This document shows positions 11,733-22,220 of a stretch of 64,000 nucleotides of DNA, one piece after another. The translations under genes were made by a program, and so were the position numbers. Location of the stretch: positions 9,328,100-9,392,099 of the forward strand of contig JASKMD010000026.1 in the NCBI GenBank assembly GCA_030144725.1. Reading direction: 5' to 3'. The DNA comes from Haematococcus lacustris (taxonomy: Eukaryota > Chlorophyta > Chlorophyceae > Chlamydomonadales > Haematococcaceae). The notes under the pieces are model-generated. The model searched no databases, was not told the origin of the DNA, and was given only the letters and a program-made list of their open reading frames with translations. The first letter of the stretch is position 1. Each line of letters begins with the position of its first letter.

Positions 11733-13016
11733 TGATGTGCCCCGGTCCACCCACCTACCTGGCTGTGGTGCTTGGGTAGGAGCAGTAGAGGAGAGGGGCT
11801 CATGGCTCTGGTGGTGCGGAAGTCATCCACCAGCACCAGCTCATCAGGTCGGGTGGCGTCAATACCTGGCCGCTGGGCCACTCGCACAACTCGTGCAACC
11901 TTGCCGCAGTGCCCACACTTGCTGGCTACTGCTGGAGCTGGAGCAGCCTGCACCCATGTCCGCCCATGTCCACCCAACCATCACTGCCCGGCCTTAGCAC
12001 TGCCTGGACACCTCCTTTAGCTACCCATAGCACGCAAGGCACAGTGTGGTGTGGACATGGGCCTGGAAGGTGGTTTCAGAGCAATTGTGCTGCTGCTTTA
12101 CCTGCCTGATGGCTACCACTGCGCGTCCCATTTTATCCAGTCATTCAGGCCCCGACAAACAGAAGGCAAGGTAGCCAAGCCTGTTACCCACCGTATGCTC
12201 CATCGTGTTGGACATGACAGCCATTCTACGGTGGCGACGCGGCTGAGTGTGTCCTTGTTCACACACGGCCTCTCACACCTCAAAGGCTCGGTAGATACAC
12301 CGCGTCCCGCCGCTCTTCTTCCGCAGCGAGAGCCATCGCAGAGGTTGTATCAACTGGGATGGCACACTGACAACGAGGCAGCCGGAGCGTCGAGTAGCGA
12401 CCGGTGATGCTGTGTCGTCCTGTAGACCGGATCAACGTCTTACAAGTGCCACATGAGAACGGACTGGCTCCCAAGGTTCGTCCTAATGGTGACGGTCTAG
12501 CAACTCAACACATAATCTAAGCTGAGCTAACTACATTTCCTCATGTCCGTATCCCACGCCCTTACTCACGTTGCGAGCGCTTACTTCCAGGTCGCGAGAT
12601 ATGCGGGGACGCGTTATTCATGCTCTAGCTCACCCAATTCTTGTAGCCGCTGATACTGCCTGACACCAACCCCGCGACTGCCAAAGTCAGAGGGTGGCTG
12701 AGGATGGGGTCCTTGTTGCCTGCACAGAACACCGATGGGTCAGCATACAGCCCATCACAAGCACCGGCTGGCAAGCATTGCATGGCTCACCCCTGATGTC
12801 ATTGATGGCCAAGCTCGCATCCGCCAGGTCTTGCACAATGGCTCCCACTCGTAGAAGTCTGGCTAGCCGCACCATCTTCAGCTTGGCAGCTAGCACGGCA
12901 GCATCTGATGACGAGCCACCCTCCTGAGGCACACAGCATGGCCCTCCCTATGCTAGGCAGAGGAGGCAGGGCAGGCAGGGCGGGCAGGGTAGGCATTTGG
13001 GATGTCTTGAACAGGT
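11733..13016. repeat. 5,866-bp tandem unit, copy 3, truncated at the gap
   Basis: The first 1,284 bases of the unit occur a third time and stop at the run of N. It diverges slightly more than copy 2 does from copy 1 (for example around 12320 and 12470-12620). The gene-bearing part of the unit is not present after the gap, so copy 3 is either truncated or collapsed in assembly. Confidence 0.95.
11806..11920 (-). pseudogene. TnpB/Fanzor-like zinc-motif fragment, copy 3
   Basis: Third copy of the CGHCGK / VDDFRTTR fragment. Confidence 0.35.
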
Positions 13017-13516
13017 NNNNNNNNNNNNNNNNNNNNNNNNNNNNNNNNNNNNNNNNNNNNNNNNNNNNNNNNNNNNNNNNNNNNNNNNNNNNNNNNNNNN
13101 NNNNNNNNNNNNNNNNNNNNNNNNNNNNNNNNNNNNNNNNNNNNNNNNNNNNNNNNNNNNNNNNNNNNNNNNNNNNNNNNNNNNNNNNNNNNNNNNNNNN
13201 NNNNNNNNNNNNNNNNNNNNNNNNNNNNNNNNNNNNNNNNNNNNNNNNNNNNNNNNNNNNNNNNNNNNNNNNNNNNNNNNNNNNNNNNNNNNNNNNNNNN
13301 NNNNNNNNNNNNNNNNNNNNNNNNNNNNNNNNNNNNNNNNNNNNNNNNNNNNNNNNNNNNNNNNNNNNNNNNNNNNNNNNNNNNNNNNNNNNNNNNNNNN
13401 NNNNNNNNNNNNNNNNNNNNNNNNNNNNNNNNNNNNNNNNNNNNNNNNNNNNNNNNNNNNNNNNNNNNNNNNNNNNNNNNNNNNNNNNNNNNNNNNNNNN
13501 NNNNNNNNNNNNNNNN
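13017..13516. other. assembly gap (500 N)
   Basis: Exactly 500 undetermined bases, typical of a placeholder for unknown length. The tandem repeat is on the left and a retrotransposon gag gene on the right, so the true junction and the number of repeat units are unknown. Confidence 1.
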
Positions 13517-16237
13517 ACGGTAGTTACCACGGCCACCACCAGAGTGATCGTCACCGTGCTTGCCGTTGTTGTGACGGCCGCCGCGGCCACCTCCGCGGTG
13601 CTTGCCGCCATAGTCGCCGGCATCAGATGCAGCACGTTTGTTTGGCACCTGGGGGTGTGCAGGGCGCAAAGAGGTTTGCGATGATGATCGGCGGGGTGTC
13701 CGGCCTTTGGTGTGTGCTAGGTTTGCACGCACAGGCTTGTCGGTGTCAGTGTCGCGGGTGTAGGTGTCAATAGCACACGAGTACTCTGCCAGAGCTTCAA
13801 ATGAGTCCCATGGTTTTCCTGTGGCTGGATTTACTTTGCACTGGTCTGCGATGCTAGACTTAAGTCCACGCATGTACCAGAGCAAGAGATCACGGTCTGT
13901 GGGTGTGGGTTCGCCTGCACGTGCTACCAACATCCTGAAGTACCTCAGATATTCTGGGGTTCTGGTTTGTTGCTTGATGGTGTGCAAGAGTTTGCGGGCT
14001 TGCATAGCCCTGTCACCACAAGGAAAAGCTTTGGTGAGTGTATCACGCATGAGCTCCCAAGTTGGTGTGCCTCCTGACAATCGCAGCGGTTGAGCTACGG
14101 AGAGCCAAGCTTGCAGTGCTTTTCCTTCAAGCAAGGGTAGGATGTGGCTAGGCCAGTCAGGTTGAGGTATGTTATTGCCTGTAAGATAGTCAAGGAACAG
14201 GAAAATGGCATCCTCTGCAAACTGTCCACTGGCCCCAGAAAATTTGGCGGGTAGTCCCGTCTTGACCGTGTGGGGTTTGTGTGACTGCTCTTTGGATTGA
14301 GGGGGGTCACTTGCCTTAGTGGCGTAGCGGCACATGAGCGACTGCCATTGGGAGTAGTCCGCTCCAAACCCCATGGCTTTGTAGTTCCAAGCCTCGTCCG
14401 CGTTGAAGCGAGTGATGCTCAGGTCATAGTCCTTTCGCATGGCGTGCAACTGAGGAGCGAAGTGTGTCGTGAAGTAACGTTCACGCTCCTCCGGCACAAC
14501 GCGGTACTCCTCTGGCATGATGGAGCCAGGAGGAGGGAGAGGCTCAAAAGTGGGCTTGGGGGGGCGAGGCCTGCTGGTGCCTGCCTGCTGAGCCACGTCA
14601 GCCGAGCCCACGCCCGGAGCTGCTTCCTGAACAGGGTCCGGGCCAGACATGTCGTCGGGGTCGATGGCCATGTCCTCATGTTGTTGCGCAGCCTGCCCAG
14701 GGGGAGTGTTCCGAGGGACAGGACCAAGCAGCTGCTCGTCCACCAGGCACATTGCCACACGCTCTTGGAATGCAGGGTCATGAACCCTGTCCGGCGTGAT
14801 GCGCTCGGTGACCCTCAGGTGGTCGTAGTTGTTGGTGACGATGGCCAAGAGGCCGGTCTTGTCACTGGCGATGGTGGCCTTGTGCACCGAGATTTGCCTG
14901 CGTAGCTGTTGCAGGCGCTGGCTGGCGGCCTTTTCATCGGCACGCAACTGAGCCAGGTCGTTTTGCGCACGCTCACGCTGCTGCCGCTCATCTGCAACTT
15001 GGCGTTCAAGGTGCTCAATGAAGACCTGTGCCTCATGCAGCTGTTGCTGGGTGTTGCCAAGCTGCTCCTCAGCTGCTTGGCGGGTTGCCTGCTCCGCAGC
15101 CAGGGGCTCTTTAGCTTGCAGCTGCGCTTGCTCAAACACATATTGTGTTGCAGCATCGAAGTCTGGAGACTTCTCGTAGTGCAGCTTTGCTTGTCGCTGC
15201 TTGGCCAGGTCGGTGTTGATCCTGTCCAGGGCTGCAGACACCTCTGAGAGGCTAGACCCTGCCTGCAGCAGCTGTGCGGCTGAGGCTTGAGCTGCTGCAC
15301 GCTCAGCCTCCAGTCGACTGATGCTGACGGTGACCTTTGCCAGGTTCTCCTTGGCGATGAGCGGGAGGGCCTTGGCTTTGTAGTTGTTGGCTTGCTGCTG
15401 CAGCTTGAGGCAAGCAGCTTCTTTGTCCGCCAGGCGTGCTTGAACAGCAATGAGCTGCTGCTGCAGTGCGTCGACCTGAGCATCTGGAGGAGGTGCAATG
15501 GCGGCTTGAGCACTGGCGGCCTGCAGTGTCCTGACTCTCTGCTTCAGCGAGCGGTTCTCTTGTTCCAGATGGTTTATGCGGTCATGGGTGGTGGTGTTTG
15601 GAGGCACCATCACCGCAGCAGGTCTGAGCTGCGTCAGCCTAGTGGCAGCAGCAGCTGCTGCGGGCTGCTGTGCCGCGCTGGCTGGTGGCGCCGGGGTCGC
15701 TTGAGGCGCAGCGCTTGTTGCTGCAGGCGCAGCGCTTGCTGGTGCAGGCGGCGGCTGTTGCGCCGCGTCTGGCATGTCCTCCATGGAGCTGTCCTGGTTG
15801 GCAGCAATGTCCAGCTCCACGGCCTGCACATAAGCACGCACCAATTGTTTGGCTTGTGTAGTTTTGTGCATAAGCCACTTGGTGATTGTGGGGTTAGCAA
15901 GCTTAAGTGCTGCACGCCGTCTCATGACAGGCTTGCCATTGAAGAACATGTGCAATAGGCGTGTCCTTGTTGACTTGCGCTTAACATGTTCATCAAGCAG
16001 CTGTGTGAGTGTGTGCATTGCGTCCTTCACCTCGGTGGTGAGGCCGCACATGGCACTGGCCGCAGCGTCGGCCCCAGGAGCTGTCTCCCGTGCTCCGGTG
16101 CTAGTGTCGTGCGACCCAGAAGTAGAAGTTGAGGTAACTTCTTGGGTTGTCACCGACGCTGCTGGAGCCGCAGGGGTCCGGCCTCGGAGTGAGCCGCGAC
16201 CCAGTTGCACCAAAGCTCGTGTTGCTTTGTGTGTCAT
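13517..16237 (-). CDS. Ty3/Gypsy-like retrotransposon Gag (partial, runs into gap)
   Basis: A single open frame of about 907 codons from ATG 16237 (MTHKATRALVQLGRG) to the gap. Order of regions: basic N-terminus; Ala/Pro/Gln-rich linker; a long coiled coil (roughly residues 215-480, heptad-like Leu/Ala/Gln/Glu, including LEAERAAAQASAAQLLQAG); a linker; then a retrotransposon gag core with LPAKFSG, FLDYLTGN, LLEGKALQAWL, WELMRDTLTKAFP and LRYFRMLVARAG; last, an Arg/Gly-rich tail (GGGRGGRHNNGKHG) that would lead to a zinc knuckle now in the gap. The product should form the capsid and bind RNA. No protease, RT or integrase is visible because downstream sequence is lost. The coiled coil is unusually long for a Gag. 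Confidence 0.8.
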
Positions 16238-16838
16238 CTGCGCACCAAGCAAATGCTAGGGCAATTGGTCTTATGCGCTAACGATGCAAAATGAGCAAGT
16301 ACGCTCTTTAGCAGTGCACAAATGGTAAAACCACGCGCAACAAGCTAGCAATCGTGCGCTAAGTGCGTGTAGCGCTAAAAAGCTTTTGCGTTCCCAGTAA
16401 AGGGTCGCCTTGGCTTTTGAAACGCAAAATGCAAGCACCCAGTTAGGGCGTTGTTGCAATACGCACGCCTGCGCCCTTACGGGTAGCAGTGGCTTGAAAA
16501 GCCGATGTACTTTTAGGCAGTACAACGCCGCGAGAGCCCGCAGTGCGGAACTCTCAAGCACGCCCCGAAGGGTAGTGCGTGCTCGCCCCGAAGGGTGGAG
16601 CTAGAGGGTTAGATAAGGGGAAGCGGTGAAGGGGAGGGCGGTGGGCGCTTGCACAGGAAGCGATGAACCGCGACACTTGGTCGCAACCTTGCGGTCGGAC
16701 AACCAATGTAACAAAGGCGTGGCAGAACTGCTGCTCTGCCTCACCTTGTATGTCTTCCGTGTGAGTGGGACGCTCCTGCCTCGCGTTCCACAGTCCGCTA
16801 CTTCCGGTTGGGTGGCAATGTGTGTTACACAATACCTC
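16238..16838 (-). other. retrotransposon leader between LTR and gag
   Basis: About 600 bp without a credible reading frame. It contains the direct repeat GCCCCGAAGGGT near 16561-16600. A primer-binding site cannot be named with confidence; a TATCAGAG stretch reminiscent of an initiator-Met tRNA site overlaps the inner LTR edge at 16836-16843. Confidence 0.4.
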
Positions 16839-16992
16839 TGATAACGAGAATCCCCAACTCTCTAGCGGCCCTCGGCTAAATAGGCCAGCGGCCAGCCGTC
16901 ACACGCCACCGTCACCCTACTGGGAGTTATGACGGTGGGATCTCATGCAACTGCTCGGTTATTTCCCCTAGGAAGAACCTCGCTTCGTTACA
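16839..16992 (-). repeat. candidate 5' LTR of the Gypsy-like element
   Basis: A 154-bp segment bounded by an imperfect inverted repeat: TGATAACGA on the plus strand at 16839 and TCGTTACA ending at 16992. It therefore starts TG and ends CA in either direction and lies upstream of gag. The matching 3' LTR would be on the far side of the gap and cannot be checked. Confidence 0.4.
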
Positions 16993-17176
16993 CTGGAGCA
17001 ACAGCTCGAGGCACAAAGTGGGGCTGAATTGCAACGCCAGGTGCAGCAGCAGCTGGCTGCACAGCAACACCTGTTGCAGCAGCAGCAGGCAGGCCTGCTA
17101 CTAAAGCAGCAGCAGGTGGAGAAGCAGCCGCAAGAGGACCTGCAGCAGAGTACGAGCGGAAGTGCCCAACAAACCT
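16993..17176 (+). other. Gln-rich coding-like fragment, unknown
   Basis: Plus-strand frame reading LEQQLEAQSGAELQRQVQQQ and on to a TAA at about 17175, rich in CAG codons. It abuts the candidate LTR edge, so it may be the tail of a gene or older repeat into which the retrotransposon inserted. No family recognised. Confidence 0.3.
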
Positions 17177-17212
17177 AAAAGTGGGTAGCGAGACAGGCGA
17201 GTAGGGAGCGCA

Positions 17213-17267
17213 ATCTAGCCTAGATCTAAACTAGATCTAGGCTAGATCTAGGCTAGATTGACTAGAC
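17213..17267. repeat. short palindromic CTAGATCTAGG repeats
   Basis: Several overlapping copies of CTAGATCTAGGCTAGATCTAGG and its variants sit immediately left of a TIR element. The stretch is nearly self-complementary; function unknown. Confidence 0.6.
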
Positions 17268-17742
17268 TACCGTACTCTCCCTTTTGATTCGCGAGGCCTC
17301 GAAAACTATAATTAAATACTCTTTCCCGATGCAAAAAAAACATTGTTTACTTTTTCCCGATGCAAAAGTTGCAGCAAAACACAACTTTGACAACGTGGGT
17401 GTGCTTATAAATATTCAAAACAGCCATTCCTTGCATGACATGTTAATCCTCCGTGGACACTTTCTGCACAGGTCACCAAGTCAAACCACCCAATCACCAA
17501 GTCACAGCCACTGTGCAAGGGCCATCTTCGTGTTGGTCGACCTGGCGTAGCAGATTTTCGGCTGCGTCGTCGGCACTGATACCACGGACAATGAAGCGGT
17601 CCATCGCAACACCATTCACGCAGGTCTAATAATTGTTTGACCACTTCGAGATTCAGCCAAAAACCACATTGTTTACTCGTTCGCGATTTCGCGAGGCCAA
17701 AAAAACGATTCGCGGACGCGAATCAAAAGGGAGAGTACGGTA
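17268..17742. mobile_element. MITE-like element F with 26-bp perfect terminal repeats
   Basis: TACCGTACTCTCCCTTTTGA starts a 26-bp sequence at 17268-17293 whose exact reverse complement is at 17717-17742. If the outer TA is the target duplication, the element is 471 bp (17270-17740) with 24-bp TIRs, a layout typical of Tc1/mariner-type MITEs. No transposase is encoded. Inside, a TTTCCCGATGCAAAA motif occurs twice (about 17324 and 17350). Confidence 0.8.
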
Positions 17743-18514
17743 TACGAGTTTTTTTTAATCCCTGCCATGGAATGATTGTAATTCCGCCCGCTCAACTGGC
17801 TGCAGGTAGGCTAGGGGCTTCTGCCCGCCACTGCCCGCCACTGCGACAAGGCACTATGTAACGATGTGTTTGTGAGGGTAAAAATGCATGGTTAAGGCAT
17901 AAGTGTGTCATCGACAGCCTCGTAGTCGCGTAGTAGTGGTAATGCAGTGTACTTACATCGTGACGTCGTCGTAAATAAATAAAACATGAAGAGAAGACAC
18001 GCTACTGGCGTGCGCCTGGCTAATTTCCTGTTGTGACGCGCGGTGAGCTCGGGGTGCTGGGGCGGGAGTGGGGCGGGAGAGGGCCCCCAGGCTCCATTTG
18101 CGATTTAGACGCTGCTGGGCTTGCCCGGGCATGTCCGGGCAACCAGCTTTAACCGCCAACCCAGCAAGGCCAGCAAATCAATCTCTGAGCTGCGCCATAA
18201 CCTCCATATAGGTGCCTGATGCAGGTGCGCCAGTCAAATACACGTTTTTTGTTCATCTATAGTGACTATTCTAGTCGAGTCGAGTCGTCGACTCGACGAG
18301 TCGAGACGAGACGACTAGGCTCGAGTTGCGCTCCTTAAATGTCACATGCCTCATGTTGCAAACCTTTTTCAGCTCACGTGGTGTTGTCGTTAGCTAGAGC
18401 TGCTTCAGCTCTTGCTCTCAAACATCTCCTTTCTCATGGGTCCGTGGGGGTGTTACGAGACGTCCGTTGACGGTGACAGAGTTCTCCATGACAGATTGGG
18501 CGTTGTCAGGAAGT
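17743..18514. other. no gene seen; inverted GAGTCGA repeats
   Basis: No supportable coding region. Around 18270-18312 the sequence is a dense run of GTCGAGTCGAGTCGTCGACTCGACGAG, a strong hairpin-forming palindrome that could be the terminus of an unrecognised element. Confidence 0.5.
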
Positions 18515-18535
18515 CTGCCCGGGAATCGAACCCGG
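18515..18535 (-). other. tRNA-like B-box (tRNA pseudogene or SINE promoter)
   Basis: The minus strand reads CCGGGTTCGATTCCCGGGCA, a perfect T-arm/B-box (GGTTCGATTCC) with a paired stem. The seven bases after it (GCAGACT) find no complementary acceptor strand about 70 bp upstream, so a complete tRNA does not fold here. A tRNA-derived SINE or decayed tRNA is more likely. Confidence 0.45.
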
Positions 18536-18800
18536 CCTCAGATCACCGCACCACGTCACACTTCTCATAGGGGAGTTATGATGCCTCAACATTACATCAT
18601 CACGTAACAGGTCACACGCTTTATGTTGAGGTGACTAGCTATAGTTGGCTGTTATCGCCACTTGCGCTGCCACAGCAGGGCACTGCCGGACACGCACAGC
18701 CACTCCTGGCCTAGCCTGCTCGGCTTCGGCACGGTCCAGTTGCCTGTACCCCTGTCCTCCTGTGGAGCCCCTACACTTCTCCACAGCAGTGAGAACGGGG

Positions 18801-18854
18801 TGTGTCCTTAACCTAGGAGTCGGGACTGTGTGTCCTAACCTAGGAGTCGGGACT
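18801..18854. repeat. tandem direct repeat, two 26-27-bp units
   Basis: TGTGTCCTTAACCTAGGAGT...CGGGACT is followed at once by a second copy with one base fewer. Isolated duplication, function unknown. Confidence 0.7.
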
Positions 18855-18904
18855 AAGAACATTTGCATGTGCCTCTGGCCCTTTCTGACAGTCATTGAAT
18901 TGCA

Positions 18905-19924
18905 TTAGACTACAGCTTCCTGTCTTCTATTCGTTTTTGACCCTACCGTACTATCTCTTTTGATTCGCGAGGCCCCGAAAAATAAGATTAAATACTCTTT
19001 CCCGACCCAAAAAAAAGATTGTTTATTTCTTCCCGATGCAAACAATGCTGCCAAACACAGTTCTGAGGATGTGGGTGTGCTCATAAATATTCTAGGCTGC
19101 CATACCTTGCATACCATGTCAATCCTCCATGGTTCTATCACTTCTTGCACATGTATGCAAGGGTAGTATGCAAGCCAGTATGCAAGGGTAGTGTCACCGT
19201 GCACCAAGTCACCAAACCTTGACTTTGCACTAGATGGGCACTGGACCTCCCCCATGAAGTCATGGTGCTCCGGTGGTTGCTTGCAGCGCCGGCATATCTC
19301 TGCATCCTCCTCTGAACTCTCAAACCTGCGTACCCATGCCGCAGCTTTGGCCAAGGCGAAGACCCCAGCAGTTGACTTGGTGCGGCCAGCCACCCCGGCT
19401 GCTGCCCTAGCCTGGCCAATCACCCCAACAGCTGACTTCTTGCAGCCAGCCACCCCGGCTACTAATTTGCTAACTACCCACTCCTCGTTGTTGGCACTGC
19501 CATCATCAATGCTGCTGTTGTCGCCGCTGTTGTTGCTGGCGCTGTTGCTAGTGTTAGCGCTGCTGCTGATGGCGTTGCTGCTAGTGTTGCACACCAAGCG
19601 TGCCTGCTTGCGTGTGGGGGTGGGGGTGGCTTGTGCTGCTAGTGGCTTAGGCTTGTTTATAGAGCATAATGGCCTGCCACGTTTGCGAATGGTTGGACCA
19701 TTTGCCGTCGCTGCAGCTGGCTTGACTGAAGGCTTGGCTGTTGGCATCGCTCTTGTGATGGCAGACCACTGCAAAGCTGCCACCATCAGCTCAACGGCTG
19801 TCATGGACTGAACATCGATCCCTGCCACCTGCTCTGTAAGGTATGGCAGGGTCTCGGGCCAGCAGCAGCCCGATGCTAGATAGCTTACGAGGTCTGCCCG
19901 GCCCACGCTTCGCGACAGCCGCAT
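18905..19924 (-). CDS. hypothetical protein with AT-hook-like and Cys/His motifs
   Basis: Open frame of 339 codons from ATG 19924 (MRLSRSVGRADLVSYLASG). A KRGRPL AT-hook-like motif is near residue 83, followed by Ser/Asn-rich low complexity, short GVAG-x-KS repeats and a candidate metal site C-x2-C-x5-HH-x7-C (CRRCKQPPEHHDFMGEVQC, about residues 213-231). The last 60 residues read through the TIR-homologous sequence of element G, so the real C-terminus may be earlier or the gene belonged to an autonomous relative of element F. No family recognised; coding status is uncertain. Confidence 0.4.
   Translation of the reverse strand: MRLSRSVGRADLVSYLASGCCWPETLPYLTEQVAGIDVQSMTAVELMVAALQWSAITRAMPTAKPSVKPAAATANGPTIRKRGRPLCSINKPKPLAAQATPTPTRKQARLVCNTSSNAISSSANTSNSASNNSGDNSSIDDGSANNEEWVVSKLVAGVAGCKKSAVGVIGQARAAAGVAGRTKSTAGVFALAKAAAWVRRFESSEEDAEICRRCKQPPEHHDFMGEVQCPSSAKSRFGDLVHGDTTLAYWLAYYPCIHVQEVIEPWRIDMVCKVWQPRIFMSTPTSSELCLAALFASGRNKQSFFWVGKEYLILFFGASRIKRDSTVGSKTNRRQEAVV
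18944..19130. mobile_element. element G, diverged left end related to element F
   Basis: TACCGTACTATCTCTTTTGATTCGCGAGGC at 18944 matches the left TIR of element F, and similarity continues over about 170 bp (TTTCCCGA, GATGCAAA, GTGGGTGTGCTCATAAATATTC). No matching right TIR is found before 20057, so the copy is truncated or its right end is diverged. Confidence 0.65.
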
Positions 19925-20056
19925 CTTCACGATCGAGAGCCCTTCGATGGAGCAATTCGCTACGCTCCGTGCTGGTCGCTACGCTCCGTGTCCGCTGGCT
20001 TCGGTCTCGAGCTGCCCCGCGCCAGGGCCTCGACCTCGCCTTTTTAAACCGCCTAA

Positions 20057-22079
20057 GGTGGTCTTTCCAATGCGGGGTAACGGGGTAGAGGGGAACGGGG
20101 GAATGCACTTTTTACCCCCCGTTTCCAATGCGGGGGAATGGGGGAAAATGGAGGTTGGGTTCGTTATGTTGCGAGTTTGGGCCAGAGGCCGCGAGCTTAA
20201 CGAGAGCTTCATCCCTTTGCACGACCACGACATCCACCTTTGTCCAAATGTTCGCTCCAAATGTTCGCTTTTGGTGATCGTCATCGGCACGATGCTGAGG
20301 ATGAGCTAATGATTGCCGTAGTGATACGCCTTATTGGTGATCCGAAACCGGACCCAAAGTCGGCACACATTCGGTGACAGCTCCTGGCTCAAACATTGAA
20401 GTGATGCGTGTTTGGTGACCCTCTGTCTTTCACCCTCTGTCTTTCAATAGCACATTGTCCACACATGCATTTGTTCACTACTGAGGCAGCCGCCTTCGAG
20501 CACTGGGCTGGGCTGGGCTGGGCTGGGCTGGGCTGGGCTGGGCTGGGCTGGGCTGGGCTGGGCTGGGCTGGGCTGGGCTGGGCTGGGCTGGGCTGGGCTG
20601 GGCTGGGCTGGGCTGGGCTGGGCTGGGCTGGGCTGGGCTGGGCTGGGCTGGGCTGGGCTGGGCTGGGCTGGGCTGGGCTGGGCTGGGCTGGGCTGGGCTG
20701 GGCTGGGCTGGGCTGGGCTGGGCTGGGCTGGGCTGGGCTGGGCTGGGCTGGGCTGGGCTGGGCTGGGCTGGGCTGGGCTGGGCTGGGCTGGGCTGGGCTG
20801 GGCTGGGCTGGGCTGGGCTGGGCTGGGCTGGGCTGGGCTGGGCTGGGCTGGGCTGGGCTGGGCTGGGCTGGGCTGGGCTGGGCTGGGCTGGGCTGGGCTG
20901 GGCTGGGCTGGGCTGGGCTGGGCTGGGCTGGGCTGGGCTGGGCTGGGCTGGGCTGGGCTGGGCTGGGCTGGGCTGGGCTGGGCTGGGCTGGGCTGGGCTG
21001 GGCTGGGCTGGGCTGGGCTGGGCTGGGCTGGGCTGGGCTGGGCTGGGCTGGGCTGGGCTGGGCTGGGCTGGGCTGGGCTGGGCTGGGCTGGGCTGGGCTG
21101 GGCTGGGCTGGGCTGGGCTGGGCTGGGCTGGGCTGGGCTGGGCTGGGCTGGGCTGGGCTGGGCTGGGCTGGGCTGGGCTGGGCTGGGCTGGGCTGGGCTG
21201 GGCTGGGCTGGGCTGGGCTGGGCTGGGCTGGGCTGGGCTGGGCTGGGCTGGGCTGGGCTGGGCTGGGCTGGGCTGGGCTGGGCTGGGCTGGGCTGGGCTG
21301 GGCTGGGCTGGGCTGGGCTGGGCTGGGCTGGGCTGGGCTGGGCTGGGCTGGGCTGGGCTGGGCTGGGCTGGGCTGGGCTGGGCTGGGCTGGGCTGGGCTG
21401 GGCTGGGCTGGGCTGGGCTGGGCTGGGCTGGGCTGGGCTGGGCTGGGGCGTGGCGTGTAGAGATTGGGAGGTGGTATTGGTACACCTAGTGCATTGCAGG
21501 GTTGGGCAAGGCCAAGCGGAGCAGTTCGATGGCTGCACATGCAAGAAGCCTTAAGATGCAGCTGCAGCACAAACAACGGATGCTGGAACAGGAGCAGTGA
21601 TGGGTGCAGGTGCAGGACCAAGCATCGCTTCAGCTTTGTGTGCGTGAGTGTTGGGGCGCTGTTACATCGGTTTCAGCGCTGTTACATGTGAATCGTTTCA
21701 CCGCGGAGACCTGACTCCTGCGCCAGGTCGGTCGCTACAATAGTCCTGGTCACGCTCTATGCGTGAGCCTCCTGGCTGCGTGCCATCTGGCTGCGAGCCA
21801 TCGGGCATCGGAGTCTTCGAAGTACCCCCTCATTTTTCCCCCAAGCACTTTTTTTGCTACCGCGGGGTTCGGCTGGGGTAGCAAAAAGCGAGGAGGAGAG
21901 GGCGGTTAGGGACCAACCACCGCCATTCCCCTGGGGGAATGCCCCAACGGCGCAAACGGACTCGCAGGGGAACGGCAGTGTGACGGCGGTTAGAGGGGGA
22001 ATAAAAATTCCCCCGCTGCGCTTTTCCCCTCATTCCCCCGTTACCCTCCGAAAAATTCCCCCGCATTGGAAAGACCCCC
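20057..22079. mobile_element. Harbinger-like TIR element H carrying a pentamer array
   Basis: GGTGGTCTTTCCAATGCGGGG at 20057 faces its reverse complement ending at 22079 (one mismatch, GGG versus GTG), and both ends are flanked by TAA (20054-20056 and 22080-22082). A 3-bp TWA duplication and a G-rich TIR start fit the PIF/Harbinger superfamily. No transposase is recognisable. The internal GTTTCCAATGCGGGGGAATG near 20128 partly repeats the TIR. About 940 bp of the 2,023-bp element is the GGGCT array; 20160-20460 and 21450-22060 hold no supported gene. Confidence 0.75.
20505..21447. repeat. perfect (GGGCT)n pentanucleotide array, about 188 copies
   Basis: An uninterrupted run of GGGCT over about 943 bp with no visible substitution. 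Because five is not a multiple of three, all frames stay open and give spurious GLGWA and SPAQP polypeptides. Its purity points to recent expansion or to assembly copying. Confidence 0.97.
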
Positions 22080-22220
22080 TAAAACGACCCGCGACACCAT
22101 TATCTACTACGTAATTGAGTTTTACTCGACTTTTTCGGTTGGCAACAACCGGAGGAGTTTTCTGCAACACACACGACGCTGTTCACCAAACGCTGTACAC
22201 GACTACACGATGCGCCAAAA

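Noticed and set aside
12799..13684. Frames crossing the N run and joining tandem repeat to gag
   Set aside because: They exist only because N is translated as unknown; the join is an assembly placeholder.
18515..18590. A functional tRNA gene on the minus strand
   Set aside because: Only the T-arm/B-box is convincing; no matching acceptor strand or anticodon arm is found at the right distance.
20389..21621. Long open frames of SPAQP and GLGWA repeats on both strands
   Set aside because: They are translations of the perfect GGGCT pentamer, open in all frames because no stop can arise; no sign of a gene.
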